Shown: in pieces, positions 1 through 14,887 of the stretch
Layout: every line of letters begins with the position of its first letter
How positions within the stretch are numbered: the stretch's first letter is position 1
Origin: Parelaphostrongylus tenuis
Lineage: Eukaryota > Nematoda > Chromadorea > Rhabditida > Metastrongylidae
Assembly: GCA_019055375.1 (NCBI GenBank)
Contig: JAHQIW010007165.1
Coordinates: 62,001-126,000, forward strand
Length of the DNA: 64,000 nucleotides
Reading direction: 5' to 3'
Translations under genes and position numbers: made by a program
The notes under the pieces: model-generated
Databases searched by the model: none
The model's input: only the letters and a program-made list of their open reading frames with translations
What the model was told of the DNA's origin: nothing

Positions 1-596
1 CTTTAAGAGAATATCATGACGTTACGAACTCTTTTTTGACTTAGAAAACTGACAGAGCCCTTTTTTAAAAATTTCTTGTAGGAACTATAATGACTTATCA
101 GAAAGTGAAAGCCACAAGTGGTGCTACGAAACAGATTAGATTAGGGTGAAAGTTGGTGTTTTAAGTGTGCATATTACTGTTCACTTAACCCTTGTTACGC
201 AACTGAGATGATGATAGATCTTTTGCTTACGGCGTCAGCAATTTGCTCAGAGCGTAGGGCGCTTGCTACGCTAAGTCTACTGAAAACGATCTAAGGATGT
301 GCACATTATGAGTACACTAGAACCTATGACACAGCATATATTCTGTTCGCAAACTAGCATTCTATAACCTGCGTGATGAGCACATGTTAGGATGAACTGC
401 CGCTTTCCAAGGAAAGTGCAATAATGCACTTGACTAGAAAGGAAAAGTACTTAGAAAAAATTTAAGTCGTCATTGACATATTACTATATCTTCCAAGCTG
501 TTCGAAAACTAAATTTTCCTTGTAGATTTCTAGCAAAACAGTATCTTACAAACTATCCTCTTTTGAGGTTTACACGAGGTTTGAAAAGGGTAATTT
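1..596. other. Left-edge sequence, no gene seen
   Basis: AT-rich sequence without a convincing exon or repeat match to the rest of the window. It probably belongs to an intron of the minus-strand Ig/FN3 gene, whose last exon visible here (2602-2481) ends in phase 1 and so must continue further left. Confidence 0.5.
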
Positions 597-1264
597 GTCG
601 TTCCTGATTTTCTTCTTCAAGCCAAACACGAGGTTTACATTAATCATTTGACAGCTGAATAATCTTAATCTAAATCTTTTATTATGTTATTATTATTATT
701 CTTATTATTATTCTTTTATTATATTTTCTTTTATTATTTTTTATTATCTTTTATAAAAGAAACACCTCGCTAGGGAGGCACAGAGAACAGAAACAGGACG
801 AAGTTGATTTTGAGATCGAAGTCACTATCCTTGCGCAGGAACAAAAAACATCAGGGCGAAAAATTCTGGAAGCACTCTGAATTAACACCACCAATCCAAC
901 TACAAACCGCAGGGAGGAATGCCTCGTTGTCACTCGTGATATGAGTCAGTGTATAAGACTGTTGTTTTGATGGGTAGGGTGCATTACGAGCTTATGTGAT
1001 GTCCTTCCGGTGATCTGCACTTTCATCATTCAGTGGAACACATATAAAAAGCGGTGAGTATGTTGAGAGTTGATTTTGTGCTTGGTGCGATCAAAATCTA
1101 GGTCTGGTGATTTTTTCTAAAGGAGTAATGGAGGTGTTTGACTGATTGGATTGCGAACATTTTGACCTCTTCAGGCTCGGAGGAAGGCGAATTGCCGAAA
1201 CGTCAGCTGTCAAGTAAAGATTAATGTAACACCTCGTGGTTGGCTTAGAAAGAAAATCAGGAGT
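597..1264. repeat. Foldback (MITE-like) element, family with TTTCGGC arms
   Basis: The left end (about 600-656) is a near reverse complement of the right end (about 1202-1264); both carry a CACGAGGTGTTACATTAA-like stretch next to a TCAGCTGTC block. An ATT/TTA microsatellite lies inside at 669-745. Related arms occur at 10880-10990, where the GCCGAAACGT-type motif is seen reversed. No transposase was seen inside, so this looks like a non-autonomous DNA element. Confidence 0.6.
669..760. repeat. TTA/ATT simple repeat
   Basis: Imperfect run of ATT/TTA and TTTTATT units, inside the foldback element. Confidence 0.8.
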
Positions 1265-1854
1265 TATATTGAACCATGCCGAGGTTAATAGACAGTCTGT
1301 CTTGGTAGTTTGTAGGATAAAAAAGTTTGTAGGATATCAGATAGTCTGGGAAGGATGGTTTATAAGATAATTTTGATTACTGATGCCGAGTCTCAGTGAG
1401 AGTCGGTCATTCGATTTGTCTTAGCAACAATCTTTTTTCAACTATATATCATCAGATGTAATTTTGAATCCTATTTCATGCGCGTATATTACGTTTAATT
1501 GAATTTTTAATAATACTTGTGTTTTTTGACAAATCTTGAGGCTGTGATGGAGGATTCTCAAAAGAACAAATTCGGCAAATGTGCTTTAAAGTTTAAATTC
1601 AAATGAGTGTAGTCAGTTTGATCTAATCAGTAGTGATATAAAGTTAGATCTTAATAAACACATAATGGAAGTTGAATAAGGGAATTTACGGGCGAACTTT
1701 GCTACTGATGATGTTGAATTGAGCGCTTTTATGGAACACCAATTCGAGAGGAGTCACATAATTTTGTTTTTGACTTGACTGTATATCAATCGGGCAAGGA
1801 GATAAGGTGAAATCACTAGATTGAGGAAAAAGTTCCTCAACACCCGGTTAACAA

Positions 1855-2330
1855 GCTATGATCTGCGTTTGGTGTAAGTTTGATGGTGCTTTACATTTCA
1901 AACTTGTTCCGAATGGTCTCGCCATCAATGCCGAACTCTACTGCGGGAAGCTGCACTGGGTCTACGATGTATTGAAGGAAAAGCACTTGACTTTGATTGT
2001 CAAAAGCGCGCTATTTCAGTAAGACAGTGAAAGATTTTTCACCGCAAAGAAGACTAAAGAAAAGTTTGATGAATGGGACGGAGTCAAAGTTCTGCCGCAT
2101 CCAGCCTACCGTCCAGATGCTGCGCCAACCGATTATAGTCTTTTCTGCTCAATAGAACATTCCCTACGTGGACGCCGAATCGACACATTTGATCAGTTTG
2201 CAGAAACATGTCGAGAGCTTTTTGGTTCAAAGCTCAGGCAATGACGATTCCGAGGAGATTCGGAAACTTGCAGATTGTTGGCAAAATATCCCTGGTGAGG
2301 GTGGTATTTGATCTGAAGAATAATGATTGT
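1855..2330 (+). pseudogene. Mariner transposase relic (C-terminal half)
   Basis: Reading the plus strand gives, in order, ICVWCKFDGALHFKLVPNG, then INAELYCGKLH, then a KEKFDEW..VLPHP segment and a RPDAAPTDYSLF block. This is the order of the mariner catalytic region: the second half of the DDD domain, with the last aspartate in the SPDLAPSDY-type block. An in-frame TAA follows the LIVKSALFQ stretch, and the N-terminal DNA-binding half is absent, so it cannot be functional. It sits downstream of the last visible exon of the Ig/FN3 gene. Confidence 0.8.
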
Positions 2331-2480
2331 TGTTTTTGATTGAATCTATGTGTGAACCTTGGATTTTACTCGGGAGATGAGGAACCTCTTCCTCAACTTA
2401 ACGTTATAGACGTTTCATAAAGTCAACTAAACTCTGACCAATGTGGAAATGAGACAAAAATTTCCTGTAAAATCAGTCAC

Positions 2481-5400
2481 CTCCATTCGGCGTGATGAAG
2501 TGAATTGGATCCGAAAAGGGTCCTGAGCCAGCATCATTAAATGCTCGTACTTGTATATAGTAGATGTGAGATGGCTTTAGCTGATCGGTCGGAAGCGTCA
2601 ATCTTCAAAAATATGTTCATTGGCCTAACATATATTAGAAATATGTAGTTTATTCCTTGAAGAGTACTGTAACAAATAGGATCAGAATTGGAATTACACC
2701 GTCTATACAAGTACAAGAGTTGAGCAATGACTCGATAGGGCCATACTTCATATAAAGATTTTCGTCATAGCGATCTTAAAAACAGCTACATGAATAATCG
2801 GTGAACAACTCTCTTCGCAAATTTTGTCTATGGATTTTGAGAAATAAATTAAGACAAGTAATAGTTAGTACACTTGACTGAAGATCCTGGTGTAACTATG
2901 ACAAGAAGTCAAGGAACCGATGACGTAAAACAAAGAGACGCCTCAGTTAAATGCCTAATTTTTACTTGATATCCTTTCCCAATTTCTTGGTAAGTTTCAA
3001 AAATCACACATGGCCTTATAGAATGTGTCATTTCTTCTGTTTAGCCGTTTTGAGGTTTTATTGATGTCATTTCTTGAATATCAGCGAAGCATACAACAAT
3101 AAATCCATAAGATCGACTGTTTTTGAAACCTTGTAATGAACATTCAAAATGATTCCAAAAAAAAGAATGTTTCAAGCCTAAACGAGGTTGGTACGCCAGG
3201 GCCATACACCGGTATTTCCGATTTATGGATTAATTTTTTTCTGCCAGCCGAAATCCATCGACTGAAAGTGGTGATGGACCAGTGTCATTGTACACTATGT
3301 CATCACCACATACGCCTCCCTCCTTGCTACAATGCAGGGCTTAATGTGGGATGGGGGTCACTGACGAGGAAGCCGAAACCTCCGAAACACCGGTGTATGG
3401 CCCTGGCGTACCAACCTCGTTTAGGCTCAAAATATTCTTTTTTTTTGGAACATACAACAATACAGTTAATAATGTAGCATGAATATTACAACAGTCGTGG
3501 TGGCTTACGTTTCGGCGAGGTTCACCATATTCAGAGCCCGCTTGGATGTTTAAGATTTTGCAACTATTTATGGAAGACCTGCCAGTTGAAGATCAGACAG
3601 TTTTACTTACGCACTGACTCTAAGTGACAGGTCTTCAATAAATAATTAGAAGAATTAAAACAGCTAAGCAGGCTCTGCAGATGGCGAACCTCGTCGAATC
3701 GTAAGCCACCGCGACTGTTGTAATTTCATGCCGTATTATTAACTGTATTGTTGTATGCTTCACTGATATTCAATAAATAGTATCAATAACACCTCGGAAC
3801 GGCTAAACAGAAGAAAATACTCATTTATTCAAACTATGCCGAGGTTAATAAATAGCCGGTCTCAGAGAATGTTTTCAGCTGCTTTTTCAAGGTTTGACAA
3901 GGCATTGGTAGGTAGGCTGTAGGGCAAGATTTTTCTTTGCGGCAGTTTACCAGTATTCAGCGCTCGTTCTATGGGATTTGAGGGCGAGTGGCCTAAAAAC
4001 GGCTCTGATAAGGCGAAACCGCTGAAGCACGTGTGTCTGCCGAATTGTTGCCACGGTCTTAGAAACTATATATGAATGTTTTAAAGAGGTTCATAATAAA
4101 CCATCGATTGAAGAAAACATTTGAAAAATAGCCTTCTCTCTAAACTTTCACGGATGGAACGAAACGTGAGTATATAAACTTCATGTTTGAATAAGAATTT
4201 CTCAAGTAAATAAGCTTGGGACGGTGCCATAGAAATGCTTCAAAATGTATAAGCTTCCTTCGAAAGTCAAAGAATATTAGAGTGTCGTAGTGATAAATAA
4301 TTTCACAATTCTACCTTGTCAACAATAAATCCTCTCTAGCTGACGTTCTGTACTTCTGCCAGTACTCTACATCCTCCTCGACGTCCTCGCTCAAGCGAAC
4401 TTCATAGAACTAGAAATATCAATTAAAATTTGGACTGAATCATCCCACGTAAGTTCAATCACCTTAATTTTCATGTTTGGATATTTGGGTGCTTTCCATG
4501 CGATCACCACATCACGCGCATCAATGGCAAGCACTTGAATGTCTTGTGGTGGATCACCTGGTTCTGAAGTTTTCACTGCTCAACTCTTACAAACTAAACT
4601 AATTCTCCGCCCATCGCTTTTAACAAAAGCACCTACTTTTTACGTTAAAAGTCAATGACGAAAAATTTGATCCGGCGACGTTTTTCGCTTTGCAGTGCAG
4701 AGTTTTCGACGATAAAGTCGAAAATTCAACCTCTGCTTCGACACTTTCTCTCTCTGCTTTTGCGTCAAGAATACGCCATACATCTTCCTAAAATTTTATA
4801 CTAATAGAAAATTAACCACTTATTTGGTTTTGAATAAACTTTTCAAAAGTCTGTTTATCGAAATATTCAGGATTTCAAATATGTGACGAACTTCTTACAC
4901 TATGCCTTTTATTTTGAGATACTTTCATTATTATACATTTTTAACTTCAATCTCGACTTATAAACTAAGCTTCACTGGAAATTGCGTCCTTATAAACAAT
5001 TTGAATTTTGATGGTGTAGAAAAAAGGAACAATAACAATCAGTAAATAAAATTAATTTCATTCCATCTTTGCAAGCATTAAAATTTTCTCATCAAAGAAA
5101 ACTTGATGCCTTTGATTCAGAAACAAATTAGACAGTTTTTTGGTAAGAAGATTATATTCCAGTAATCTCAATCTAGGCTTGAAACGAGCTGTGATTTTAG
5201 GTTATGAACTCGACGATTGAAAATTGAAGAAAGGACAAATAAATTCGAAAGAATAGATGCGTAGAAAGTAGAAATAGAAATATAGCAAAATAATGACACC
5301 AAGTAAGTTCAAGTGCAATAATGTTAACACAAAATTAATTCAATTCAACCTTTATATCAAACTCCTCGTTGTGCTAAATTCTAGGAGGAGCTGTTGTCAA

Positions 5401-8400
5401 TTCCTAACGCCAAGATTAAAGGAGAGCTAGCTTTCACAACCGAGTTTTTTATGTATCAAGTTCTTTTTGCTGGGGTTATGAAGGCTTCTGGCTTGCTATA
5501 CTGCCCATCAATTTGACCTTTCCAGGGTTTGAAGAAGAACAAATCTCTAATGTGGACCAGTATCGCACTGAATAAATCTATTAAAGACCTTCAGGTGTGT
5601 GATCATCGAGAAAATAGTGAAGACTTGATGGCTTGTGATGTTTCACACTTATCAAATATAACGTTTTGAAAATCACTATTGCCATTAGCCGCTTTATTTT
5701 TTCAACCTCAAATAGTAATGCTAAACTTGGAAGACCTTATGTTTTTTGTTTTAATGATCTCTGATTTACCAGAAATAAAGCACAAGACAAAATGTTACAA
5801 GTTCACATATTTGTCTCTTACTCTCAACAAAACTGCACCAGATCTTACCTCGGCTTCGGGGTTTTCGTTAACATCAGAAAACACGTAGAATAGCTGGGGT
5901 TGCGGTTTACCTCGTGCAACGCAGCGGGCAGATATCTGAAAGAAATAGTGCATGACATGAGTCCGGACAAAGCACATTGGAAATGAAGTAACGTAGTCAC
6001 AAAAGTGTAGAATTAAAATCAAATCATGAAACCTTGACGACGTGGGATGAACTCAGACCGCGACTATCTCCTACGGAGGAGCGCGCAATTACACTGCACA
6101 ATCGAGGCCTTCGCTTTTTCATTTCCCAATTTTGCCCACAACTGATGGTCACTAACCACCCATCAACATGTTTGATCTGGGGAGCGAATGGGAGACTATT
6201 TTCACAGTGTACCCAGCAGTAGAAACGAATTAGACGGAAGATAAATTAGCATAAAGAAACAGCATTTTGAAAAATCACAATGTTTTATTTGGTTATTTGA
6301 TTAATCTAAGTTTCTTCGCGTGCCCGAGAAGATGTGACATTTTTCCTTTTTTCCTTTATTCTTATCGGATAATGATTTCCGTTTCAGGCATTGTCACGTC
6401 GTTGGTATCATTTCGTAAATCATGATCCCCTTGCAGTTAATGTTGTCAAAAAAGTTTGTCACAAGCGTATCCACTCATTCTTTCAGGTGAGACTCTTGAG
6501 TTGAGGAACATCTGCCCCCCGTCCCCCCTTTCTCAATACCTATCTGTGGAAGCTAATCATGGAAAGCTTGTACTACAAGGTTCGGCTTTATCTTATTGTT
6601 TTCCTTACTACATTAAGTTTTTTGTTTCATTCGAATCCCCTAATTTTGAACAAACTTGCTAAAGTTCATACTTTCATAAAATGGTTTTGACATGAAAGTT
6701 CAGCTCTCTACTATGCTTGAACAGTCGGTCATTTATTCAATTCTACTTTCATATTTGATTTCGGTTTCAACATCGTCTCCGAATGAACTATAGAGAGGAG
6801 CCATCAATTTGTTTTGGAGTTGTTGAGAGGAGTTGGGAAGAATTTGAATTTATCGGTGAGAGAAGATTTCTTTGAGTCAACATAGTGATGACCCTAAACG
6901 TGCTTGCAGGTCAAGTCAGAAGTACTGATCAAATTGCACGATAGGCATAATCCACAATCCGCACCAAGGTACACACGCGGGTTACAGAGGCTAGTTTATA
7001 ACTTTAGTGGTTGGGACGACCGATGAGAGGCCACAAATCTGGGGATGCGCACAATTTTATTGCAACGAAATCTAATAAATACACACGGCACACCATAGAG
7101 ATTATTTCTTACTCTGTACGTAGAGTACCAGAGCACTCTCCTCTGACGCTGATCTTCACGCACTTTTTGAAGCAGCGAATCGCGTATACTCCATTGTATT
7201 TCCGTGTACGAAAGAAAAATTTAGAAGACTGACACTCCTGAGCTAAACAACGAGACGCTTGTCATCCGTGGATAAAAAGTTTCTTTACGAAATTTTGGTA
7301 GCGTGGGCTTGTCATCTACCCTCGACCACACATCTCATCATAGTTCTTTTCCCTCAGGTGGCCACCCTTCATCTCCAATCAACGCGTCATAAGAGGATCA
7401 TTATCATCGTTTGCTATTCAGAAGGCGATGTGGCTGATGGTACAAACTAGATGCATTATAATTTCTTTTTGATGGAATTATTATTGTTGATCAGCTGTAT
7501 CAAAAATTTGTTGTCGGAGATTTCAATGTCAGAATAAAGCCGACCAACGAAAGCGAAAATAGGATTGGAAACCTTGGATTGAAGAAGGAATGAGAATGGT
7601 GAATGTTTTGCAAAAAATGTACAGCACGCTTCTTACTTAGGAATTCATTTTTCCAACAAATAATAAGCCGTCCGGAGATGGAAGGCACCTTATATCACGA
7701 CATACACGGAAATCAATCGTATCCTTACAAAGAGAAGATGGTGTCTACTTAACATATCCGTCGCTCCATGATTCTGTACTGAGCCCCATTACCGCTTTCT
7801 TCACGCAAAAATTCGATTCAGTCGTAAGATGGAAGAAAATCGTGCTTTTGACTAAGGAGAACAATGTCAAGCTGTTTATGACGAGAACATTTTGAGCGAA
7901 ATCTTACTAAAAGTAATTGGCAAATTTAAAAAAAAACCGACTCTCTATGACCGTTCGGAAATTGCTCGAGGACAGAATGAGGATGATTGCTCCTTGTGCA
8001 ACATATGTAAAACGGACAGTATTAATTGCTATGTGCAGAAGAGCTTTACAAAGGACTAAGATCGGTTTAAGCAGATGAAGCTATTAAAAGCAGCAGCAAA
8101 AAACGAACTGTTGGAACGAGTGCTGTTGGAACTTATGCAATAATAATGTTCCGCGCCAGCTCTGTCAAACGAAAGTCGGATTGAAACTTCTGCCAAGATA
8201 AGCAACTAACAACGAGAAAGTTGCAGACCAAATTTTTTGTTTTTTATTTCCATTCTGAAACACGTCCTAATTGGAGAGAAAGCACCTGGAACTTTTTAAT
8301 TGAGGTTCGAATTGGGAAAGAAAACACAGGAAAAAGATACAGCTCCGAGATTCAGTAAAATCACTTACAACTTTCTTAGAGCCGTGGACCGGAAATTACA

Positions 8401-11400
8401 TGCACTTCTTGCAACACATGATATCCTACCTTGAAAACGAAAAAGTTCTAGACTAATGGAAGACAGCCATTCTGCCCAAGTGTTTCCAAGAGGATTTTTG
8501 TAACGATGCGATTGGCTAAAAGCAGCAGCTCTGATGGGTACTACAGCGGCGATGGCATAATGCTGGGAAAGCTTCACTAATGCACTGAGTTAACATTACA
8601 CATTTTTTCCAAAAGTTTCTTCATGACCGTAAAGGTCGGAAAATGAGAAGGTTATGCTCCCGGGTGACTTTGCCGACAGTACGTAAATACTTTCACTCTA
8701 CTTTACCTTACTAGACGTCTTACAGTTTCATTTTTTCGTTGTGCGGATTTCAGTATTTCTACCACCAAACAGTTGTTCGTCTTCTTCTCGGACGTCGTAC
8801 AATAGTGGTTGAACACGATGACTAGTGTAAGATGGAAATGCATTGTTTATCAAAAATACAACGTAGAGGTTTGATTTATCACCGAGTGGCATAGATGTAT
8901 CCTTTTCATTAGTTTCGTGCCTTGGTGATGATTGTACTTCCGAGATTTCAAATTTTTTCCTAAATACCTTGCAGTCATGGTCCTCAAATCGAAGGAAATG
9001 TCTTCGATCGAGAGTGGAAATTGACGCAGATCTATGGAAACTTTGACCACACCTTACTAGAAACGGTGAGCGCCAAGGTCCGCGCAGCTATATGAGGACA
9101 GCTCTGATAGTCAAGAATCTATAAAAATTCTCAAAGCTTATAGAGGTCTGTGCTAAAATATCAAAAAGAGTTTTATACAACCATTTTTTTAGAGGTCAAC
9201 TAAGAAGGTCTGACAATTCTACCAGTGTTCTGCCTAAACCTTGAAACTAGAGCTAGAGACTCAAGTTATTATAACCGTGTTGGCATTATTCAGTTTTGGA
9301 AAAAGGCACCTTTATTGAAGATAGAGTGATGGTAAATCATATAAGCATCATAGCAAGGGCCTACCTAAAACTCAGATTAGGAAATTGCAAGTTGAGGAAA
9401 TTGGAGAAGTAAGGAGAAGCTGTTCGTCTTTTCAACAGTCTATTCCCGTTCACGTATGTTCTTTCCACTTTTAAGTGAGTCGCCATTCTGTTGATTTCCA
9501 TGTCCAGATGCATAATTGTTCGAGACTTTCCATTCCTCTGAGCAAAAATAGAGCAGCTAGACAGAGTTGATATCGTTTTTCTTTGATTCACCAGTGGAGA
9601 TGAGATCTATGGGTTTGGGAAGTATATTTGAAATAAATGGGATCTAATTTTATGGCTGAAATGGACTTCCATTATGCGTCATTTTCTTGTATATATTTTC
9701 ACAATTGTGGCTATTCAAAACTTTGATCTGGGAGGTACTATTGATATAGCTCACAAAATGTTGTGAAGAAAACCATTTCACATTTGTGCATGTGAACTTG
9801 GACAAACAAAGATTGCATATAAGCAGCCAGCCTCCCTCTTCGTTCAAAGCTAATAAAGCTTACCTTTTCTCCAGGTTCGACCAGTAGACGCTCTCTTCCT
9901 GGTGGATCTATGTAATTAATCGAAACTGTCACCGGTATCGCTGAAGTTTTCAAGTTAGATCGTAAAAGAGGATTGTTGTCGGAATCAATGATGTGACATA
10001 GATTGAGCTCATAGTAGATTTGTAAATTAGTTATCAATTATTTACGAGGTAGAGAAGCAAAATGGATAATATATGCTTCGTTAGTTTATACTTTGAGTCA
10101 AGAATATGTTTTAGAAAGTAGATCCAAGCCACAGTGAAAGTTTACTTCTGGCGAACCACCCCGAAAGGATAAAATGAGATTTTATAGCTATTTACTGTAA
10201 AATTACGAGAGAAACATCAGTGAAAAAGCTCAGCTTCTCTTGTTTTTCGAGAACTGCAGGCAATTCGTCTATCGATATGAATGATAATTTGAATACTTTT
10301 CCGTTCCACCAGAAATATTTGAAGAAGAATTTCTTGCTAGATAGATTTTCCGTTGGACTTCTAGTATTGTCAAAGAGCCCAAATCCCGACTAACTCAGAA
10401 ATGTATTTATTATTTACGGGAGAGCGCCGTAGCCGAGTGGTTGTGATGCTCGTCGCCACACGCGTGGAGCCGAGCTCCACCCCGCAACACTCTCCGGCAG
10501 CCAACAAGAGCGCTCTATGGAACGCCACAGCCAGGCTATACTCGAGATTGCAAGGGGACTGATGGACCAGTATTCTACATCATTCAAGAAGAAGACGAGG
10601 AACGAATCGAATGCTAGAAGTGGTGGGATCTGGACAATAAAATTGTGATGACGGGTCATGCAAAAAAGAAAAAATCTATTATTCAGAAATGCCTTCTTAG
10701 AGCGCTGTAGCATTAGAGATAAAATTATGTTTCATATGCGCAGCTCTTAAATCTCAAACGACAGGGCTCTTTTTCCTTAGTAAATCCCAAGACCGACTAT
10801 CTATTAACCTCGGCATAGTTTTAATAAATGAATAGTTCCCAAGACCGACTGTCTATTAACCTCGGCATGCTTCAGTATGATTCTTGATTTTCTTCTTTGA
10901 GCAGAACACGAGGTGTTACATTAAACTTTATTCGATAGCTGACGTTTCGGCAGTTCGCCTTCTTCAGAGCCGCTTTTTATATGTGTTCCACTGGATGATC
11001 CAAGTAGAGATCACCAGAAAGAGAGACACATAGGCTCGTAATGCCTAACTCGGGCCGGAAAAATCACTGACCTTAAGCGGCTGGTCTTCAATTAATAATG
11101 ATAGACCCAAATATCAAAAACGGTGAGTGTCCCAAAATGAAACTTTTACTATGCGATCCAAAACACATATCTAACGTTTTCTGCTAGGGTTATGACGGTT
11201 TTTGGCTTAGTGGATTGTGGGTCAATGTGATCTCTCCAGGCTCTGACGAAGGCGACCCGCCGAAACGTTAGCCACCTCGAATATTGTGTATTCAAGCTGC
11301 ATTACTGACTGTATTGTTGTATGCTTCGCTAATATTCAATAAATAACATCAACAACACCTCGGAACGGCTAAACAGAAGAAACTATTCTTTATCCTTACA

Positions 11401-14400
11401 CTGTTGGTAATCAATCGATAGTGTAATTCTCGTAAATTTCAGATATGCGACTATGTTCCAAAAAGACGCTATAGCGAAGAAAATAGATTTATGCTTCACA
11501 CATGAGTACTTCTCACAAACCAGAGTTCTTCCTTCAAAATATTGGTTACTGTTCGATATGTTACGGTGAATTCCAACAAAATACTTGTTTTCTAGAAAGA
11601 TCATTTTACTGCAATGTAGCAAGGAAAGAAAGAATTGGCCTCAAACACACCGCACGTTGCTTGTCGGTCAGGAGATTCTTCCTTCAAGAAGAAGAGGCTA
11701 CAAATACACATGCTCGATAACGAAGAAATACCATTATTTTCGGAACACAAAGTTCTTCTATCACCCAGAAGTCTCATCACGTTGTGTGAAACAGAATTAC
11801 GCTTTTGTTCTTTGAGAACTTTCGTGAAAAAGTGGAGAAAAAACACTTCATTGGCCTTATAAAGTCAGATTATATTATGGTCAAAGAGTAAAATTTGCCT
11901 CTTTACTAAAATATTCTGATTATCAAATTTTTTACCCGAGGCCGTTATCACATTTTATTGCACGGATCCCAGCACTTATTGCAATTGATTCGTTTTATGA
12001 CATTCACCTCCACAGAGGCATTTCAATATTTCACGTGTTGCTAATTAACAATTAGTAAATTTAGTTATAAGTTAAGAACATATATATTCAAAATTGAAAG
12101 TCTCAGATTTTTTTAGCTAAGTTTGGGTCACACATGAGTCGTACGGTATGTTATGCTGATGAATCCGAAGAACATTCGAGTTCGAACTTACTATCTTTCT
12201 CGATAGCCACTATATCAGAAATTACACCAGGTCCGCTGTCGGCAGCTGCTTGAACTCTTACGTAGAATCCGTCCTCGTCATTTGAAGGTATTCTGAACTT
12301 TAAGGACTTCCAGCACAGGAGAAAGAGATTGATATATCGATAAAAAAATTGAGCTTGATATTGAATCTTTCAAGCAAATATGAGTTTATTCACATTGTTG
12401 AATGACGGCATTAGTTAGTTATCGTCCTACTTTCTTCTCTACATAGTTTGAGTTCTGTGTATACTCTTTTACTTCGTAAGACGGTATCCACTTCAAAACC
12501 AAAAAAAAAAATTAAGAACTGGAAATGTATTACTTAGCCGACGCGAGGTTGGTAGCAGTAATAGTCTATTATGCTTTGAACTGACGTATCAGTGCAACGC
12601 AAACCGTTCTCTAGCTTCTCATAGAAATGAAAAAATAAGTCTGTATCGCTCGTCGAATCAGTAATTGATAATCTTTTTTGTAGTAGTGCCTTAGTTGCAC
12701 AATATTTAAGTGGTCATAAAAATATCGTGCACAAGAAGGGAGTTACCTAAGGATTGACGATGAGCACCACGCGTTACCATTTTCTTGACATGTAAAATGA
12801 AAGCTTAATTTCTCAATTACCGAGTCTTTACCGTCGAGATTTATTCGACCGTTTCACTCTCTGTTTCACACAAAGGGAAACTGTCGAATCTTTCGCAGTG
12901 TTAAATAGACAACTTAATCACAGAAAATTTTCGCGAGAAAGTCCAAGCAAGAACTTCCAAAATCAATTTTGGTTTAGTGGTTTTAGCACAAAATGGTATC
13001 ACCAATCAATTATAAAAGATGTTTCAGTCCACTATATTTTCTCTGGTCCTCCAGACATGGAAAAAGCACTTCTTAGGAAAATGTTTCGGAGAGTAGAAAT
13101 TTGTGCAAAGGATAAGGGAAGATGAAGGAAATACAAAACTTGGTACGAAAAATAGCCGTTTTCGATGGCTACGATTTACCAGTCAAGCGAGCTAGGTTAT
13201 AATGTAGGCCTTGCGCAGAAGAATAATTCTGAGTTAAATAAAATTTCTTTCAAGCTATGCTTAATATCAAATGAAGTCAATAGCGTTTCTGAAAGATATT
13301 TAGAAGGACAAGTGCTATCATCTTAAACAACGTCTCCCCATTCCTGCTATAAAGTTAGGTTCAGTGTGGGGCATAGGCCATTAATGAAGCGGGCGACACC
13401 GTCGAAACGCACATGTGTCTCTGACGTAACAACCTGGCTAAGGCCTTAAACACTCTCACAGGCTATATTGAATGTTTATGGCAAGGTTCAAAACAGTCTA
13501 TAAGATGGATAATCAAAAAAATGGCCTTAAAAGCATTGTGGCAGTTCCAAATTCCCACCTAAACCCTTACTTCACACTCGTGGCTCACCAAGCCATCCAT
13601 CTCTCCGGGGTCGGTAAATTTGCACCAGACTGGTCTCAGGCTTATCTGAGAGGATAAGCAGCACTGACTCGATACAGCGGAGGCCACCACGAGTCATTGT
13701 AAAGGCTAGATATGCATTCAATAACCTAAACGAGGTTGAAACCTGAATGTGAAGGCATGGTGCGTCCCACAGGGATCGATTAAAGCCGAGAGCTTTTAGA
13801 AAGCTCCAACCTTACGCCGTCAATTATCAGGTTGGAGAGAAAGTTCTGGAACATTTGTAGAAAATCAAAATTTTATGCATGAATTCCAAACATAACATAA
13901 ATAAGTATTCTTCAAAATGAAGGCCATGAAACCATCATATTCCTTATGATATGCATGGGAGTTATCTTATGCTTACTAAATTGGCCCAGAACTTTCTTTC
14001 CAATCGTAGTAGTCTGCTACCGCCTCTGGGATCGTTTGTGCACCTCACGAACTTGTATCATCTGCTCTGACGAAAGGATTTTGTGCGTGCGGGAATATTA
14101 TATCTGATATAATGCAAGACATGTGGGGTGAATACATTGGTGAAAAGGGCGGACAACTTTGCGCCCGCATAAACAAACCTCTAAATTTAAAATATGACAA
14201 AGTTTTCCTCTACTTACACATAGCGTGCATAAGCATAGCTGCGACGATTTTAGAGTGACTGGCAAGATCCTGATGGGAGAGTCAAAAATATCAACGCGCA
14301 AAATTCTGAAGCTTTTGAATAAGCTCAAGAAATTTAAAAATGAACTGGCAGAACGATTGGGTCATTATCACGTGACGAATGGTGCCTTATCTTTTTGATT

Positions 14401-14849
14401 TCTTGAGTCAACGCAGGACGTTTTATAAGAGACAGCGATAAGTCACCAAAAGGTGCGATTGGTCTAGCTCAACATGCGTCCAGGCTCCGAAGAAGTAGTC
14501 GCCAAAACGTTATCCATTGAACTGCTACTACTATTACTATTTTTTTATCTGATCCGTCATCACAATGTTCTTCTTTTTCACTGCTCTAATCCCAGTACTT
14601 CTAGCATTCAATTCGTTTTTCGTCTTCTCCTTGAACGGCGTAGAATGCTGGTTGAGCGAATCTCCTTGCAAATTCAAGGATAGCCCTTCGGTGGCGTTCC
14701 ATAGGGCATTGTTGCTGGGTGCCGGAGAGAGGTGTGGGGTGGAACTTGGCTCCAAGCGCGTGGCTACTACCTTCCAACCATTCGGTCATAGAACCCATAC
14801 AACAACATCAACAACAACAAAAACAAAAACAAAAAACAGCAACAACAAT

Positions 14850-14887
<38 letters not shown>

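Noticed and set aside
3136..3477. 113-codon plus-strand ORF
   Set aside because: Lies entirely within a foldback MITE and its inner hairpin; no domain.
12440..12510. Missing FN3 exon (WIPSYEVKEYTQNSNYVEKK)
   Set aside because: Resembles an FN3 strand, but it ends in phase 0 while the next exon needs phase 2; kept out of the gene model.
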